Below, piece by piece: positions 43,854 through 52,527 of a DNA stretch of 58,089 nt. The notes under the pieces are model-generated. The model did not search any database. It was given only the letters and a program-made list of their open reading frames with translations, and had not been told where the DNA came from. The translations under genes were made by a program, and so were the position numbers. Source of the DNA: Pseudonocardia broussonetiae (GTDB lineage Bacteria; Actinomycetota; Actinomycetes; Mycobacteriales; Pseudonocardiaceae); NCBI RefSeq assembly GCF_013155125.1, contig NZ_CP053565.1, positions 1-58,089 on the forward strand. Direction: 5' to 3'. Position 1 is the stretch's first letter, and each line of letters begins with the position of its first letter.

Positions 43854-45553
43854 TGCGGCCCGCGATGTGGGCCGACGCCCTGGCCGGTGCCGGCGCGGGC
43901 GCGCTCACCGACGGCGAGATCACCCGCATGCACGTCCAGGCCGGCACGGCCGGGGTGGCGGCCACCGCCGCGTCGGCGTGGCTCGCCGGGGCGACGCCGT
44001 GGCCGCTGCTGGACTCGACGGCCCTGGTCGGCGCCGCCGCCGGGTCGGTGCTCACCGCCGCGACCGTCGCGCACCGCAGCTGGTGGACCCACCCGCACAC
44101 CCGGCTGCGCCGGGCGCTGGGCGGCCCGGTCGGCTGGCTCGACGGCCACGACCTCACCGAAACCTGCGGGGCCGCCGCGGTGCGCCGCCACGCCGCCGGG
44201 CTGTGGCCCGGGCGCGATCACCACCGCGCCCCGGTGACCTGGGCGGGGTGGGAGGCCGGCCGCCTGGTGTCCGGGCCGCGCCATCTGCGCCGGCGCCGGG
44301 TGTACTCGCCGTGGACCCGCGGGATCGGGATCCTCGGCCCACAGGGCTCCGGGAAGACCCAGTACCTGATCGGGCTGCTGCTCCAAGCCCCCGGCGCGGT
44401 GGTCGTGCCCTCCACCAAGCCGGAGCTGGCGCTGGCCACCATGGCCGCTCGCGCCGCGGTGGGGCCGGTGGCGGTGTTCAACCCCGCCGCCCTCGGCGAG
44501 CTCACCTCCACCCTGGCCTGGGACCCGGTCGCCGGCTGCGACGCCCACGCCACCGCGGATGCGCGGGCGTGGGCACTGGTCCGTGGCGGCGGCGCCGCCG
44601 CCGGCACCCACGCCGCGGAGTTCTGGGCGCAGAAAGCCCAGGAGATCATCCGCGCCTATCTGATGGCCGCCGCGCTGTCCGGCCGCGGCATGGGCGCGGT
44701 GATGCGATGGGCCAACACCCCCGATGACCCGGCACCTGTGCACGTGCTCACCGGCCACCCCGCCGCGGTGCCGCCCGGGTGGGTGGAGACCCTGACCACC
44801 CACCTCAGTGCCGCCCCGAACACCAGGACGGGCTACTTCGCCACCGTCTCCTCGTGTGTGGGGTTCATGGACAACCCCACCGTCGCCGCCGCCTGCCGTC
44901 CCGCCCCGGGCCGGCACCTGGACGTGGCCGAGTTCCTCGCCAGCTCGGGAACGCTGTACCTGATCGGGTCCAGCGCCGACCGGCGCCTGGCGCCGCTGCT
45001 GACCGCGTTGACCGAGCACCTGTTCGACACCGCCCAGCAGCTCGCCGCCGCCCAGCCGGGCGGGCGGCTCCCGGTGCCGTTGGCGTTCCTGCTCGACGAG
45101 GTCGCCCACACCACCCCCGTCCCGCTGGACCGGTGGGCCGCGGACTCCCGCGGCTGGGGCATCACCGTGTGCGCCGTCGTGCAATCCCTCGCCCAGCTCG
45201 CGGCGACGTGGGGCCGGGATGCCGGGGAGATCATCTGGGAGAACCTGCCCACCAAGGTGATCCTGCCCGGGGTGGCCAACGTCGAGGACCTGCGCGCGCT
45301 GTCCTACCTCGGTGGGGAGCGCTGGACCGCGCGGCACAACGACGGCGCCTCCGCCGGCGCCGACGGGCGCCGCTCCACCTCGGTCTCGACCACCCGCACC
45401 CGGGAACCGGTGATCGGCGGGGATGTGATCGCGACCCTGCCGCGCTGGCACGCCTACCTGCTCGGGGCCGCGCCCCGCCCGGCCGTGGTCCGGTTCACCC
45501 CCGGCTACCAACTCCTCGCCACCGCGGCGCCCAAGGCGGGCGCGCCGTCATGA
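43853..45553 (+). CDS. VirD4/TraG-like coupling protein ATPase
   Basis: The 566-residue protein has an N-terminal membrane region (GVAATAASAWLAGATPWPLL, ALVGAAAGSVLTAATVAHR) and a RecA-like motor: Walker A GILGPQGSGKTQYLIGLLL near residue 165 and Walker B VPLAFLLDEVAHTTPVPLDR. WGITVCAVVQSLAQLAATWG and GEIIWENLPTKVILPGV are typical of TraG/TraD-type coupling proteins. It would bring the relaxase-DNA complex to the membrane. The ATG touches the preceding stop. Confidence 0.88.
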   Translation: MRPAMWADALAGAGAGALTDGEITRMHVQAGTAGVAATAASAWLAGATPWPLLDSTALVGAAAGSVLTAATVAHRSWWTHPHTRLRRALGGPVGWLDGHDLTETCGAAAVRRHAAGLWPGRDHHRAPVTWAGWEAGRLVSGPRHLRRRRVYSPWTRGIGILGPQGSGKTQYLIGLLLQAPGAVVVPSTKPELALATMAARAAVGPVAVFNPAALGELTSTLAWDPVAGCDAHATADARAWALVRGGGAAAGTHAAEFWAQKAQEIIRAYLMAAALSGRGMGAVMRWANTPDDPAPVHVLTGHPAAVPPGWVETLTTHLSAAPNTRTGYFATVSSCVGFMDNPTVAAACRPAPGRHLDVAEFLASSGTLYLIGSSADRRLAPLLTALTEHLFDTAQQLAAAQPGGRLPVPLAFLLDEVAHTTPVPLDRWAADSRGWGITVCAVVQSLAQLAATWGRDAGEIIWENLPTKVILPGVANVEDLRALSYLGGERWTARHNDGASAGADGRRSTSVSTTRTREPVIGGDVIATLPRWHAYLLGAAPRPAVVRFTPGYQLLATAAPKAGAPS

Positions 45554-46365
45554 CCGGCCCGCCCGCCGACGACCCGAACGGCGACGACCCGCCCACCGGG
45601 CGGGGCGCCGATCTGGGCGAGGCGGGCGGGCGCGCCCGGTCACCGCTGACCCGGGCCCAGGCCCGTGACGAGCTGCTCGCCCGCCTCGCCGCGCAGCTCC
45701 GCACCACCCACGCCGCCACCAACCGCCGGCTCGACACCGTCGAGGCGAACGTGGCCGAGTCGGCGGACCTGCTCGCCCAGGCGCTGCCGCGGATCGACAC
45801 CGCGCTCAACCAGCTCGCCGCCCTGGCCGAGCGGCTCGACGCCACCCCGGCGGTCCCGGTCAACTGGCCCACCCTCACCGTCGACGAGGCTGCGACGGCG
45901 TGGGCGCAGCTGGCCGACTGGACCGCTGATGTGCTGGTCGGCTGGTACCGGCTCGCCCGCGCGCAGCTGCCCGACTGCTGGGCGCTGCACCGCCCGGTCC
46001 TGCTCGAGCTGACCTGGCTGCACACCACCTACCGGGAGGCCCACACTCGCGGCGCGCGGGCCGGGCTAGCCGCGGACTGGCACACCCGCTGGCTCCCGGC
46101 CGCGCTGGCCGCGATCGCGGCCGCCACCGGGCCCGCCCCGGGCGTGACTGTGTCGGGGTGCCGCCCCGGCCGCCACCACGACCCCACCAGCCCGCTCCCG
46201 GCCGGCGCCTACACCGCGCCCCCGGACGAACCGGCCGACGGCCGCCACGTCGAGGGCCGCGAGAAACTGCTGGCCCGCCGCGAGTTCTGGCAGGCCAACT
46301 ACCTCACCGCCGTCCGCTTCGACCACAACTGGCGCGACCACGACACCCCACCCGGGCCGGGGTAA
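45550..46365 (+). CDS. DUF4913-like protein of the transfer operon
   Basis: The 271-residue product overlaps the coupling-protein stop by 4 bp. The N-terminal half is a coiled-coil (RDELLARLAAQLRTTHAATN, RRLDTVEANVAESADLLAQA). The C-terminal half contains AQLADWTADVLVGWYRLARA, LPDCWALHRPVLLELTWLHT and WHTRWLPAALAAIAAA, the DUF4913 pattern found beside TraG-like genes in actinomycete plasmids. A role as accessory factor of the coupling protein is inferred. It is the last gene of the operon. Confidence 0.7.
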   Translation: MTGPPADDPNGDDPPTGRGADLGEAGGRARSPLTRAQARDELLARLAAQLRTTHAATNRRLDTVEANVAESADLLAQALPRIDTALNQLAALAERLDATPAVPVNWPTLTVDEAATAWAQLADWTADVLVGWYRLARAQLPDCWALHRPVLLELTWLHTTYREAHTRGARAGLAADWHTRWLPAALAAIAAATGPAPGVTVSGCRPGRHHDPTSPLPAGAYTAPPDEPADGRHVEGREKLLARREFWQANYLTAVRFDHNWRDHDTPPGPG

Positions 46366-46621
46366 CCGCAGGCCGCCGGTACGGCCCATGATGCTGGTAA
46401 CCCCGGGTATCGGTCCTTGCGGAGTAGCCGCGACGGCCGCGTGCTGGATGCCCGGCTGCGTCGTCGGCGTGAACTAGGATCTTGGCGCGGTCAGGTCGCT
46501 GCCGTCGTGCGCGAGACGCCCGTCGACGTGAGCCTCGTCACCCTTGCGTCGTGCTTCCGGAAAACGGGCGGATCTCGGCCTGAGGAGTGAAGACCTGACG
46601 ACCGAGAGGAGTGAGCCGGCC

Positions 46622-48379
46622 ATGTCCAGCTCCTTCGAGTCGTCTCCGATCCCCAGCGGAGACGACAGCCCCACCCCTACTGACCAGCCTGCTGCCGTCG
46701 GCGAGCAGCGCCCGAGCGCGCGCCGGCGGCGGAAGCGGACCCGGACGCCCGTCGGGATGCCGATGCTCGAGTCGGTGACGAGGATGCTCAACGCAGCCGC
46801 GCCGCTGCGGGCGATCGAGCAGCTCGCGGGCATGTCGACGCGCCTGCGCGTCCTCGACGAGGCGGTGACCCGGCCGTGGAACCTCGTTGGCTCCTCGGTC
46901 GCCGCGACGGTGCTGGCGGCGACCGAGCCCGTCCGGACGAGCCTCGCGGAGCAGGTGCTGCAGAGCGTTGGCGGGTTGTCCGACGCGGTCGGTCGGGTGT
47001 CGACCGCCGAGCTCGTGCTCCAGGGCATGCCGGAGCGGCCGCTCCGCAGCACCGTCGTCGGCGTGTCGGGCGAGAGCATGAAGGCGCTCAGCGACAGCCT
47101 GCGCCTGGTCGGGCCGACAGATCTGACCGCCGCGACGAGCGTCGCCGGGCTGAACAACATCACCCCCGCCAGCGTCGCCGGGGTCCCGCGGTTGACCGCG
47201 ATCATCGACGAGCTCGCCGCGCTGCAGGGCCCCTCGGGTCCGGCGGCCATATCGGCAAAGCTCACGGACCTCGCCGGCCTGGGCGGCGGGGGGATGACCA
47301 AGACGGTGGGCTTGTTGCCGTCGGGGGTCGTCGACTCTCTGGAGGAGCTGAGGGCGCCCCGTGCGGTGGAACTCGCCGAGTCGCTGGCCAAGGTGTCCGG
47401 GCTGAGCGAGGTCTCCAGGTCTGCAGCGTTGGGCAAGATGTTCGAGTCGTCGACGCTGAGCCGGGTCGCCGGGCTGGGCGGAACCTCCGCGATGTTCGAC
47501 GGGATGGCCGGGGTGATCGGGGCCTCGGCGGCGGTCGACGGGATGGCCGGGCTGATCGGGGCGTCGGTGCCGTTCGGCGGCATGGCCGGGCTGATCGGGG
47601 CGTCGGCGCCGTTCGAGGGGATGGCTGGGCTGATCGGGGCCTCGACGCTGCCCGACATCTTCAGGTTGGTCTCGCCGGGCGTCGTGGGCTTGGCCGACCT
47701 GGTTGGGCGGTCGGTGCAGGCCGCGCTCGACATCGAGGCGCGGCTGCAGATCCAGCTGCTCGCTGCCCATGACGCCGCGATCCGTGGTGACGAGGAGGCG
47801 GTCAGCGTCTTTCTGCAGCGCTGGATGGACCTGCCGCGGGGCAACTGGCGCGAGCGGGTGAAGGCGGGCATGGACGTGCTGGTGCTCGAACCGGTCGAGC
47901 AATGCGATCCGGACACCGCGTTCGACATGCTCGAGCGGGTCGAGAAGGCCCTGTGCCACCACTATCAACGCGGCCTGATGCCCCTCACCCAGACCGTCAT
48001 CGGGCGGCGCCGTGTCGTGGCGCTCGAGGCGCTGCCCGACCTCACGGGTGCGGTGGACCTGTCGGCCGAGGAGTTCCTGCCGGCCTCACCCTCGGCGGAG
48101 GACCAGGCGGTGGCGCAGCTCGACCCGGGGCAGGACGTGGTGCGCGACGTCCGCCTGCTGGCCATCATGGGCGGGCTGACCCCGGTCGAGACCACGGTGA
48201 TGCTGGCCTGGAGCGCGCAGCAGCGCCGTTCCTGGGAGCGGGCCGCGCAGGAGTGCGGCCTGCCGTCCTCGGAGGGCGAGCGGGTGCGGGCGAAGCTGAA
48301 GCGCAAGGTCGAGCTGGTGGCCAAGGCCATGCGGGCCGGCTCCATGGTGGTTGGGCCGCGCTTCGGGACCGGGCGGTGA
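46622..48379 (+). CDS. Large repeat protein with C-terminal sigma-4-like HTH, unknown function
   Basis: The 585-residue product starts at ATG 46622 behind GAGAGGAGTGAG. The N-terminal 350 residues are Ala/Gly/Val/Leu/Ser-rich and pseudo-repetitive, with four tandem 13-residue units (DGMAGLIGASVPF type) at about residues 293-344. The C-terminal part is helical (EARLQIQLLAAHDAAIRGDE, FDMLERVEKALCHHYQRGLM). It ends with LTPVETTVMLAWSAQQRRSW and GLPSSEGERVRAKLKRKVEL, which resemble sigma region 4. I do not recognise the family. The next gene, a small membrane protein, overlaps its stop. The gene is bracketed by non-coding gaps and could be a separate insertion. Confidence 0.75.
   Translation: MSSSFESSPIPSGDDSPTPTDQPAAVGEQRPSARRRRKRTRTPVGMPMLESVTRMLNAAAPLRAIEQLAGMSTRLRVLDEAVTRPWNLVGSSVAATVLAATEPVRTSLAEQVLQSVGGLSDAVGRVSTAELVLQGMPERPLRSTVVGVSGESMKALSDSLRLVGPTDLTAATSVAGLNNITPASVAGVPRLTAIIDELAALQGPSGPAAISAKLTDLAGLGGGGMTKTVGLLPSGVVDSLEELRAPRAVELAESLAKVSGLSEVSRSAALGKMFESSTLSRVAGLGGTSAMFDGMAGVIGASAAVDGMAGLIGASVPFGGMAGLIGASAPFEGMAGLIGASTLPDIFRLVSPGVVGLADLVGRSVQAALDIEARLQIQLLAAHDAAIRGDEEAVSVFLQRWMDLPRGNWRERVKAGMDVLVLEPVEQCDPDTAFDMLERVEKALCHHYQRGLMPLTQTVIGRRRVVALEALPDLTGAVDLSAEEFLPASPSAEDQAVAQLDPGQDVVRDVRLLAIMGGLTPVETTVMLAWSAQQRRSWERAAQECGLPSSEGERVRAKLKRKVELVAKAMRAGSMVVGPRFGTGR
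47498..47653 (+). repeat. Four tandem 39-bp units encoding 13-residue repeats
   Basis: The units encode DGMAGVIGASAAV, DGMAGLIGASVPF, GGMAGLIGASAPF and EGMAGLIGASTLP. Nucleotide identity between units is high, so the array may vary in copy number. Confidence 0.9.
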
Positions 48380-48573
48380 GCGCGGTGCAGCTCGACGCGT
48401 GGATGTTGGCCGCGCTGCCGATCGTGGCGTGGCCGGTCGTCGTGGTGGCTGTAGTGGTCGCGGTGCTGGTGCTCGTCCCGGGAGAACGTCAGCCGGTCGT
48501 GCTGGCCAGCATCGCCGACCTGGTGCGCGCGGTGCGCAGCCCTTCGAAGGCCGTTGATCGTCGCCACGGTTAG
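48376..48573 (+). CDS. Small single-span membrane protein
   Basis: The 65-residue product begins at GTG 48376, overlapping the stop of the repeat protein. One strong helix (AALPIVAWPVVVVAVVVAVL) is followed by a soluble tail (LASIADLVRAVRSPSKAVDR). Translational coupling suggests that it works with the repeat protein, for example as its membrane anchor. The family is unknown. Confidence 0.6.
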   Translation: MSAVQLDAWMLAALPIVAWPVVVVAVVVAVLVLVPGERQPVVLASIADLVRAVRSPSKAVDRRHG

Positions 48574-48824
48574 GCTCGTCAGGATGCGCTGCCTGAGGGC
48601 CGGCCCAGGCATCGCCGGGTGACCGCCTCGATGCGCGACGCGGTGGTCGGTGCTGGAGACCGTGGGCGGGTGGGCCGTGGCGAGCAGCTGCAGGCGTCCG
48701 AGCGGTGCCGAGCGGCAGGAGCAACACGTGGCGGTCGCTGAGAACCACGTGCCCGAGCCACCCCGCCCGTTGAGGGGTCCGCCTACGGATCAGATGCCTG
48801 AGTGCCAGCCAGTACTGTCCAGGG

Positions 48825-49031
48825 ATGACCGCGCCCGACCCGACCGACGTCGCTCGTAAGCTCCGTCAGCACGACAACGAGTTCGAGGCCGTCTACGACC
48901 TGCTCAGCGTTGTGGACGGCAAGATCGACGCCCTCGAAGCGAAGGTCGACGCCGGGTTCGCCAGGCTCGAGAGCGGACAGCAACAGATTCTCGATGTACT
49001 CCGTGGGCGCGGACCCTCGCCATCAGGCTGA
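48825..49031 (+). CDS. Small coiled-coil protein
   Basis: The 68-residue product is a predicted coiled coil: DVARKLRQHDNEFEAVYDLL, SVVDGKIDALEAKVDAGFAR and LESGQQQILDVLRG show heptad spacing. I recall similar small proteins in actinomycetes. The function is unknown. It is separated by about 250 bp of apparently non-coding DNA from the gene upstream. Confidence 0.6.
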   Translation: MTAPDPTDVARKLRQHDNEFEAVYDLLSVVDGKIDALEAKVDAGFARLESGQQQILDVLRGRGPSPSG

Positions 49032-49110
49032 GGTCGCTGTCAACGGCGCGTTGGAATGGTTCACCGGCACTACCGCACGTGGACTGCGACTCGTTCCGCA
49101 AGGCGATCGG

Positions 49111-49308
49111 TCAGCGGGCCGGCGAGCCTGCTTCAAGGTCGCGCCGGTGCTCCCTGTGAGGATGCTCGGATGCCGCCGCGTTGTGCGGGGCGCCGTCCCA
49201 CGGCGCGGCCGTGATCGCGTCGAGCACACGGGCGTAGTCGGCGAGCATATGCGCCGGGAGCGCGGCGAGCTGCTCGGCCGCCTCCGGGTAGGTGACGACC
49301 CGGAACAC
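49111..49308 (-). pseudogene. Truncated RelE-like toxin
   Basis: From GTG 49308, FRVVTYPEAAEQLAALPAHM, then YARVLDAITAAPWDGAPHN, is the first half of a RelE-type toxin. The remainder (HPHREHRRDLEAGSPAR) is not toxin-like, so the catalytic C-terminal half is missing. It begins 5 bp after the stop of the antitoxin-like gene. Confidence 0.55.
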
Positions 49309-49313
49309 CCGGG

Positions 49314-49675
49314 TTACCGGCGGCCGGGCTCGGCGAGGCCAGCCTCGGCGAGCCGGGCGTCGATCCGCGCGCGCATCTCCTCGGCCGAGACGCTGCCCTG
49401 CGGGGCTCGGCGGGTGGCCTGGGTACGGGCGGCGGTGGCCAGCACCCGGAAGTAGGCGCCCGGCTCGCGGAGTTCCTGGTAGGCGTGATGGCGCCAGTTC
49501 TGCAGCAGGTCCCGTACCCCGGCGAGGTCCTTGGACCGCTTCGCCTGCTCCAGCACGTACTCCCACTCGGCGTCGAACACCGCGGCGACTCCGCCGGCAG
49601 GCACGCGCGGATCGCGACCGGGTCCGCATCCGGCGGCGCGGGGACCGCCGCGGGATGCGGGGCGGGGGAGGCCAT
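49314..49675 (-). pseudogene. Frameshifted antitoxin-like gene (DUF6247-like)
   Basis: The N-terminus (ATG 49675, MASPAPHPAAVPAPPDADPV, AIRACLPAE) and the body (VAAVFDAEWEYVLEQAKRSK, DLAGVRDLLQNWRHHAYQEL) are in different frames. The shift is near 49588 and could be one lost G. The body resembles the DUF6247 antitoxin-like proteins that precede RelE-type toxins. Gene order and spacing to the toxin fragment support a decayed toxin-antitoxin pair. Confidence 0.5.
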
Positions 49676-49778
49676 GGCCGTGACGATAGCGCCGCCGCCG
49701 CCGATTCCCGGATCGGTGTCGATAAGTGGCCGTCGGCCGCCACTGGGAACTGTCGGCGCGGGTCCATACCCTGGGCGA

Positions 49779-50549
49779 GTGCTCGTTCAGATGGGCCGCT
49801 ACGGCGACACCCGGGTCGAGACCCGGATGTTGTTCGACGCCCGCGACCCCGCCTGCACCGGGCCGCCGGCGGATGCGATCGACGTGCAGTTCCGGCCCCC
49901 GTTGACGGTGTCGCTGCTGCTGGAGCGCTACCTCGACGGCCCGGGCGTCGTGCCGGTGGTGGAGTTCCTCGGCGCCAGCTACCGGGAGGTCGTGGCGGCG
50001 ACGGTGAACAAGCTGCAGTTCGTGGCCGGCTACGTCGCCGACGGGTCGCTGTCCTGGCCGGCGCGGCTGGAGGTGGCCACCGCCGCGCACCTCTACAACA
50101 ACGACGACGAGACCGACATCCGGCTGCACCACCACCTATGGGTGGGCCGCACCGCGGTCGCCCTGCACGACCGCGTACGCCGCCCGGTCGACCTCGACGG
50201 GATGCGACTCTCCCTGACCAACGTGGTGTGGTCGACCTACCTGCGGACGCTGCACACGGTCACCACCCGCGATCTCGGGGTCAGCTGGCGCTCACCGCGC
50301 CCCGGCGCCGGCGCCGAGATCACCGACCCGCCCATGCACGTCGGGCTCACCGGCCAGGAAGACCTCGGGATCTGCACCACGCCGTGGGGACCCCGCGAGA
50401 CCTGGGCACAGCCCACACCGGCCAAGCTCGCGTTCCAGGCTCAGCAGGAACGCGAGGCCGCCGCGGCGCTCGCGCAGGGCCGCTACTCCTGGGTGCCTCC
50501 CGACCAGCCCCGTCCGCCGAGCTATCTCGACGAGCCCGACAGCTGGTAG
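49779..50549 (+). CDS. Stand-alone TrwC-relaxase-like domain protein
   Basis: From GTG 49779 (or ATG 49791) the product has 256 (or 252) residues. TDIRLHHHLWVGRTAVALHD, then VDLDGMRLSLTNVVWSTYLR and TLHTVTTRDLGVSWRSPRPG, resembles the part of MobF relaxases around the histidine motif and following helices (LHTH...DGR...Y...L-x-x-x-LG-x-x-W). The upstream half (LLLERYLDGPGVVPVVEFLG) lacks the tyrosine region. It could be a relaxase-derived DNA-binding protein or a remnant. It lies beside the C-terminal half of the true relaxase gene, convergent to it. Confidence 0.5.
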   Translation: MLVQMGRYGDTRVETRMLFDARDPACTGPPADAIDVQFRPPLTVSLLLERYLDGPGVVPVVEFLGASYREVVAATVNKLQFVAGYVADGSLSWPARLEVATAAHLYNNDDETDIRLHHHLWVGRTAVALHDRVRRPVDLDGMRLSLTNVVWSTYLRTLHTVTTRDLGVSWRSPRPGAGAEITDPPMHVGLTGQEDLGICTTPWGPRETWAQPTPAKLAFQAQQEREAAAALAQGRYSWVPPDQPRPPSYLDEPDSW

Positions 50550-50670
50550 GGCCCCGTAAGGATCGCGTCACCAGCCGCAAACGAGCCGGATGCTGATGGG
50601 AGGTAGAGGCCGCCTGCGCGTCCGGCGGCCACCCCGGCAGCTCCGCAAGCCCTGCGGAACTGTCGGCGTG

Positions 50671-52458
50671 TCAGCGGCCCATCCCGAACCCGTGGTCCTG
50701 CTCGCGGCCGTGGTCGGGGTCGCGGCCGTGGTCGGGGTCGTAGCTGCGGCGCTGGTAGTCCAGCTCGTCGGGGTCGAGGTCGCGGCCGCGGCTGGGGTCG
50801 TTCGGGGCCTGTTGTTGGCGTTCGCGGATCTGGGTCATCAGCTCGTCGAGGCGCCACATGGATTCCTCGGCCCGGTCCAGTGGTTCGAGCCGCTCGCGGT
50901 GCTGCTGCTCGGCCAGCACCTCACTGTGGCGCCCGTCGGCCTTCTCGGCGGCGGCGTGCTGGGCGGCGACGCGCTGGCGCAGCGCGGCCAGCGCGGCCTC
51001 GTCGCGCTGTTGGGCCGCGGCCCGCTCGGCGGCGCTGGCCGCCTGGGCCCGGTCGAGCTGCTCACGGGCCCACTGCGGGTTGGCCCGGTGCGCCCCGGTG
51101 TGCTCGCGCAGCTGCTCGGCCCGTTCCCCGAGCTGCTCGCGCCAACCGGCGACGTCGGCCTTGGCCTGCTCGTAGCGGGCCGCGTACTGGCCGGCCTCGG
51201 CCCCCAGCCGTTCGCGTTGCCCGGGCCGCCACCACGGCGTGGCCTCGGCGGCCCGGGCCGCCGCCCCGCCCTGCTGCTGGATCTGCCACATCTCCCGCTG
51301 CGCGCTGTTGAACCCGCGCTCGGCTGCGTCCATCCCCTCGTGCAGCTCCACGAGCGTCTGCAGCTGCGCCAGCCGCGCCTCCACGGCCGCCACCTGCTCC
51401 CCGTGGCCGGCGGCGACCTGCTCGGCCAGCCCGGGGATCTGCGCGCGCAGCCGCTCGGCCTGCTGCAGCGCAGTGTCGCGGGCCCGCTCCGCGGCGGTGA
51501 GGGCCTCGGCCAGCGCCGACTCGCCCAGCAGCCGGTCCGGGCGCGCCCGCCACCCCGCCTGCCGCTCCTCCCGGGTCGTGGCCACCGGTTCGACGGCCTG
51601 GTCGACGTCGCGCTCGACGGTCTGCTCGACGACCTCCTGCTCGATGCGCTGTGCGACGTCCTGCTCCACGGCCTCCGGCGCGGCGTGCTGCTCGGCGGCC
51701 GGCTCGCGTTCCTGGACCGGCTCCGGTTCGGCGGTGAGATCGCGGGTGGCGGGCAGCCCGCGGCGGTCGAGTTCCTCGGCGGCCAGGCGGGCCTGCTGCT
51801 CCTGCTCCCGCGTCCCCGTCGCCCACGCCTGCCGGGCCTCGTGGGCCGCCTCGTACTGGACGGCCCGCTCGGTGTGCCAGTCCGCCCACACCGCGGCCCG
51901 GTCCCGCTCGTTGGCGAGCTCCTCGCGCCGCGGATCGTCGGCCGGTAGGGCGGCGAGCTCGGCGGTGGCGAGCTGGTGGGCGATGCGTTCCTCGTGCGCC
52001 GCCTCATACGCCTCGCCGAGCTGCTCGGCCACCCACCCCGGCGCCGCGGCGAGTTCCCGTTCCCACCGCTCCACCTGCTGATACAGCACCGCGTCGTCCA
52101 GGGCGCGGTGATCGGTGACATCCGCCGGCCGCCCGAGGGCCTCGACCGCGTGCCCCCACAGCGCCCGCGCCAGTTCCTGCTCCCGCGACGGCGCCGCACC
52201 CAGGGATGCCTGGTCGTCGTCGAGGCCGCGCAGCTCGCGGTAGGCCGCGGCGATCCCGGCCCGGCGTTCCCAGTCGGCCCGCTCGTCCGTGGCCGGCGCG
52301 GGGACGGCCCCCAGGGCATCGACCGCCCATCCCGGAGCCTGGTCGGCGACCTCGCGACCCAGCTGGTCCTGTCGGGCGGTGGCCCGCTGCGCGAGCGCGT
52401 GCACGTACTTGGCGACCGGGCCGTCCTGGCCCATGAGGAACAACGGAACGGAATCCAT
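50671..52458 (-). CDS. MobF relaxase, C-terminal part separated by the transposon
   Basis: The frame opens at ATG 52458, which lies inside the transposon repeat, and reaches relaxase sequence at GQDGPVAKYVHALAQRA. REVADQAPGWAVDALGAVP, ADWERRAGIAAAYRELRGL and LYQQVERWERELAAAPGWV are the C-terminal domain of actinomycete MobF relaxases. A long glutamine-rich coiled coil follows, then a DPDHGRDPDHGREQDHG tail. Joined after one GTCCT to the N-terminal part (6379-9762) it gives one frame of 1,712 codons. The 595-residue fragment could be expressed from a transposon-end promoter. Confidence 0.85.
   Translation of the reverse strand: MDSVPLFLMGQDGPVAKYVHALAQRATARQDQLGREVADQAPGWAVDALGAVPAPATDERADWERRAGIAAAYRELRGLDDDQASLGAAPSREQELARALWGHAVEALGRPADVTDHRALDDAVLYQQVERWERELAAAPGWVAEQLGEAYEAAHEERIAHQLATAELAALPADDPRREELANERDRAAVWADWHTERAVQYEAAHEARQAWATGTREQEQQARLAAEELDRRGLPATRDLTAEPEPVQEREPAAEQHAAPEAVEQDVAQRIEQEVVEQTVERDVDQAVEPVATTREERQAGWRARPDRLLGESALAEALTAAERARDTALQQAERLRAQIPGLAEQVAAGHGEQVAAVEARLAQLQTLVELHEGMDAAERGFNSAQREMWQIQQQGGAAARAAEATPWWRPGQRERLGAEAGQYAARYEQAKADVAGWREQLGERAEQLREHTGAHRANPQWAREQLDRAQAASAAERAAAQQRDEAALAALRQRVAAQHAAAEKADGRHSEVLAEQQHRERLEPLDRAEESMWRLDELMTQIRERQQQAPNDPSRGRDLDPDELDYQRRSYDPDHGRDPDHGREQDHGFGMGR
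52423..52427. repeat. Target-site duplication GTCCT, copy 2
   Basis: GTCCT abuts the outer end of the inverted repeat at 52428 and matches the copy at 6379-6383. Confidence 0.88.
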
Positions 52459-52464
52459 CGGTAG
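52428..52464 (+). repeat. Terminal inverted repeat of the Tn3-family transposon (resolvase end)
   Basis: The 37 bases begin GGCCCATGAGGAACAACGG and run inward toward the resolvase gene. They match the inverted copy at 6342-6378 at 34 positions. The repeat contributes an ATG start and about ten codons to the detached relaxase C-terminal part. Confidence 0.92.
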
Positions 52465-52527
52465 CGCCGGCGCGGTCGCTGCTGGGCCCGGTACTCCCGA
52501 AGCTGACCCGAATTGCAAAGCAGGACG

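Noticed and set aside
46538..47968. Two long minus-strand open frames opposite the 585-residue repeat protein
   Set aside because: Their composition is Arg/Pro/Ser/His-rich without folds, while the plus-strand frame has a good ribosome site, a repeat structure kept at protein level and a coupled downstream gene.
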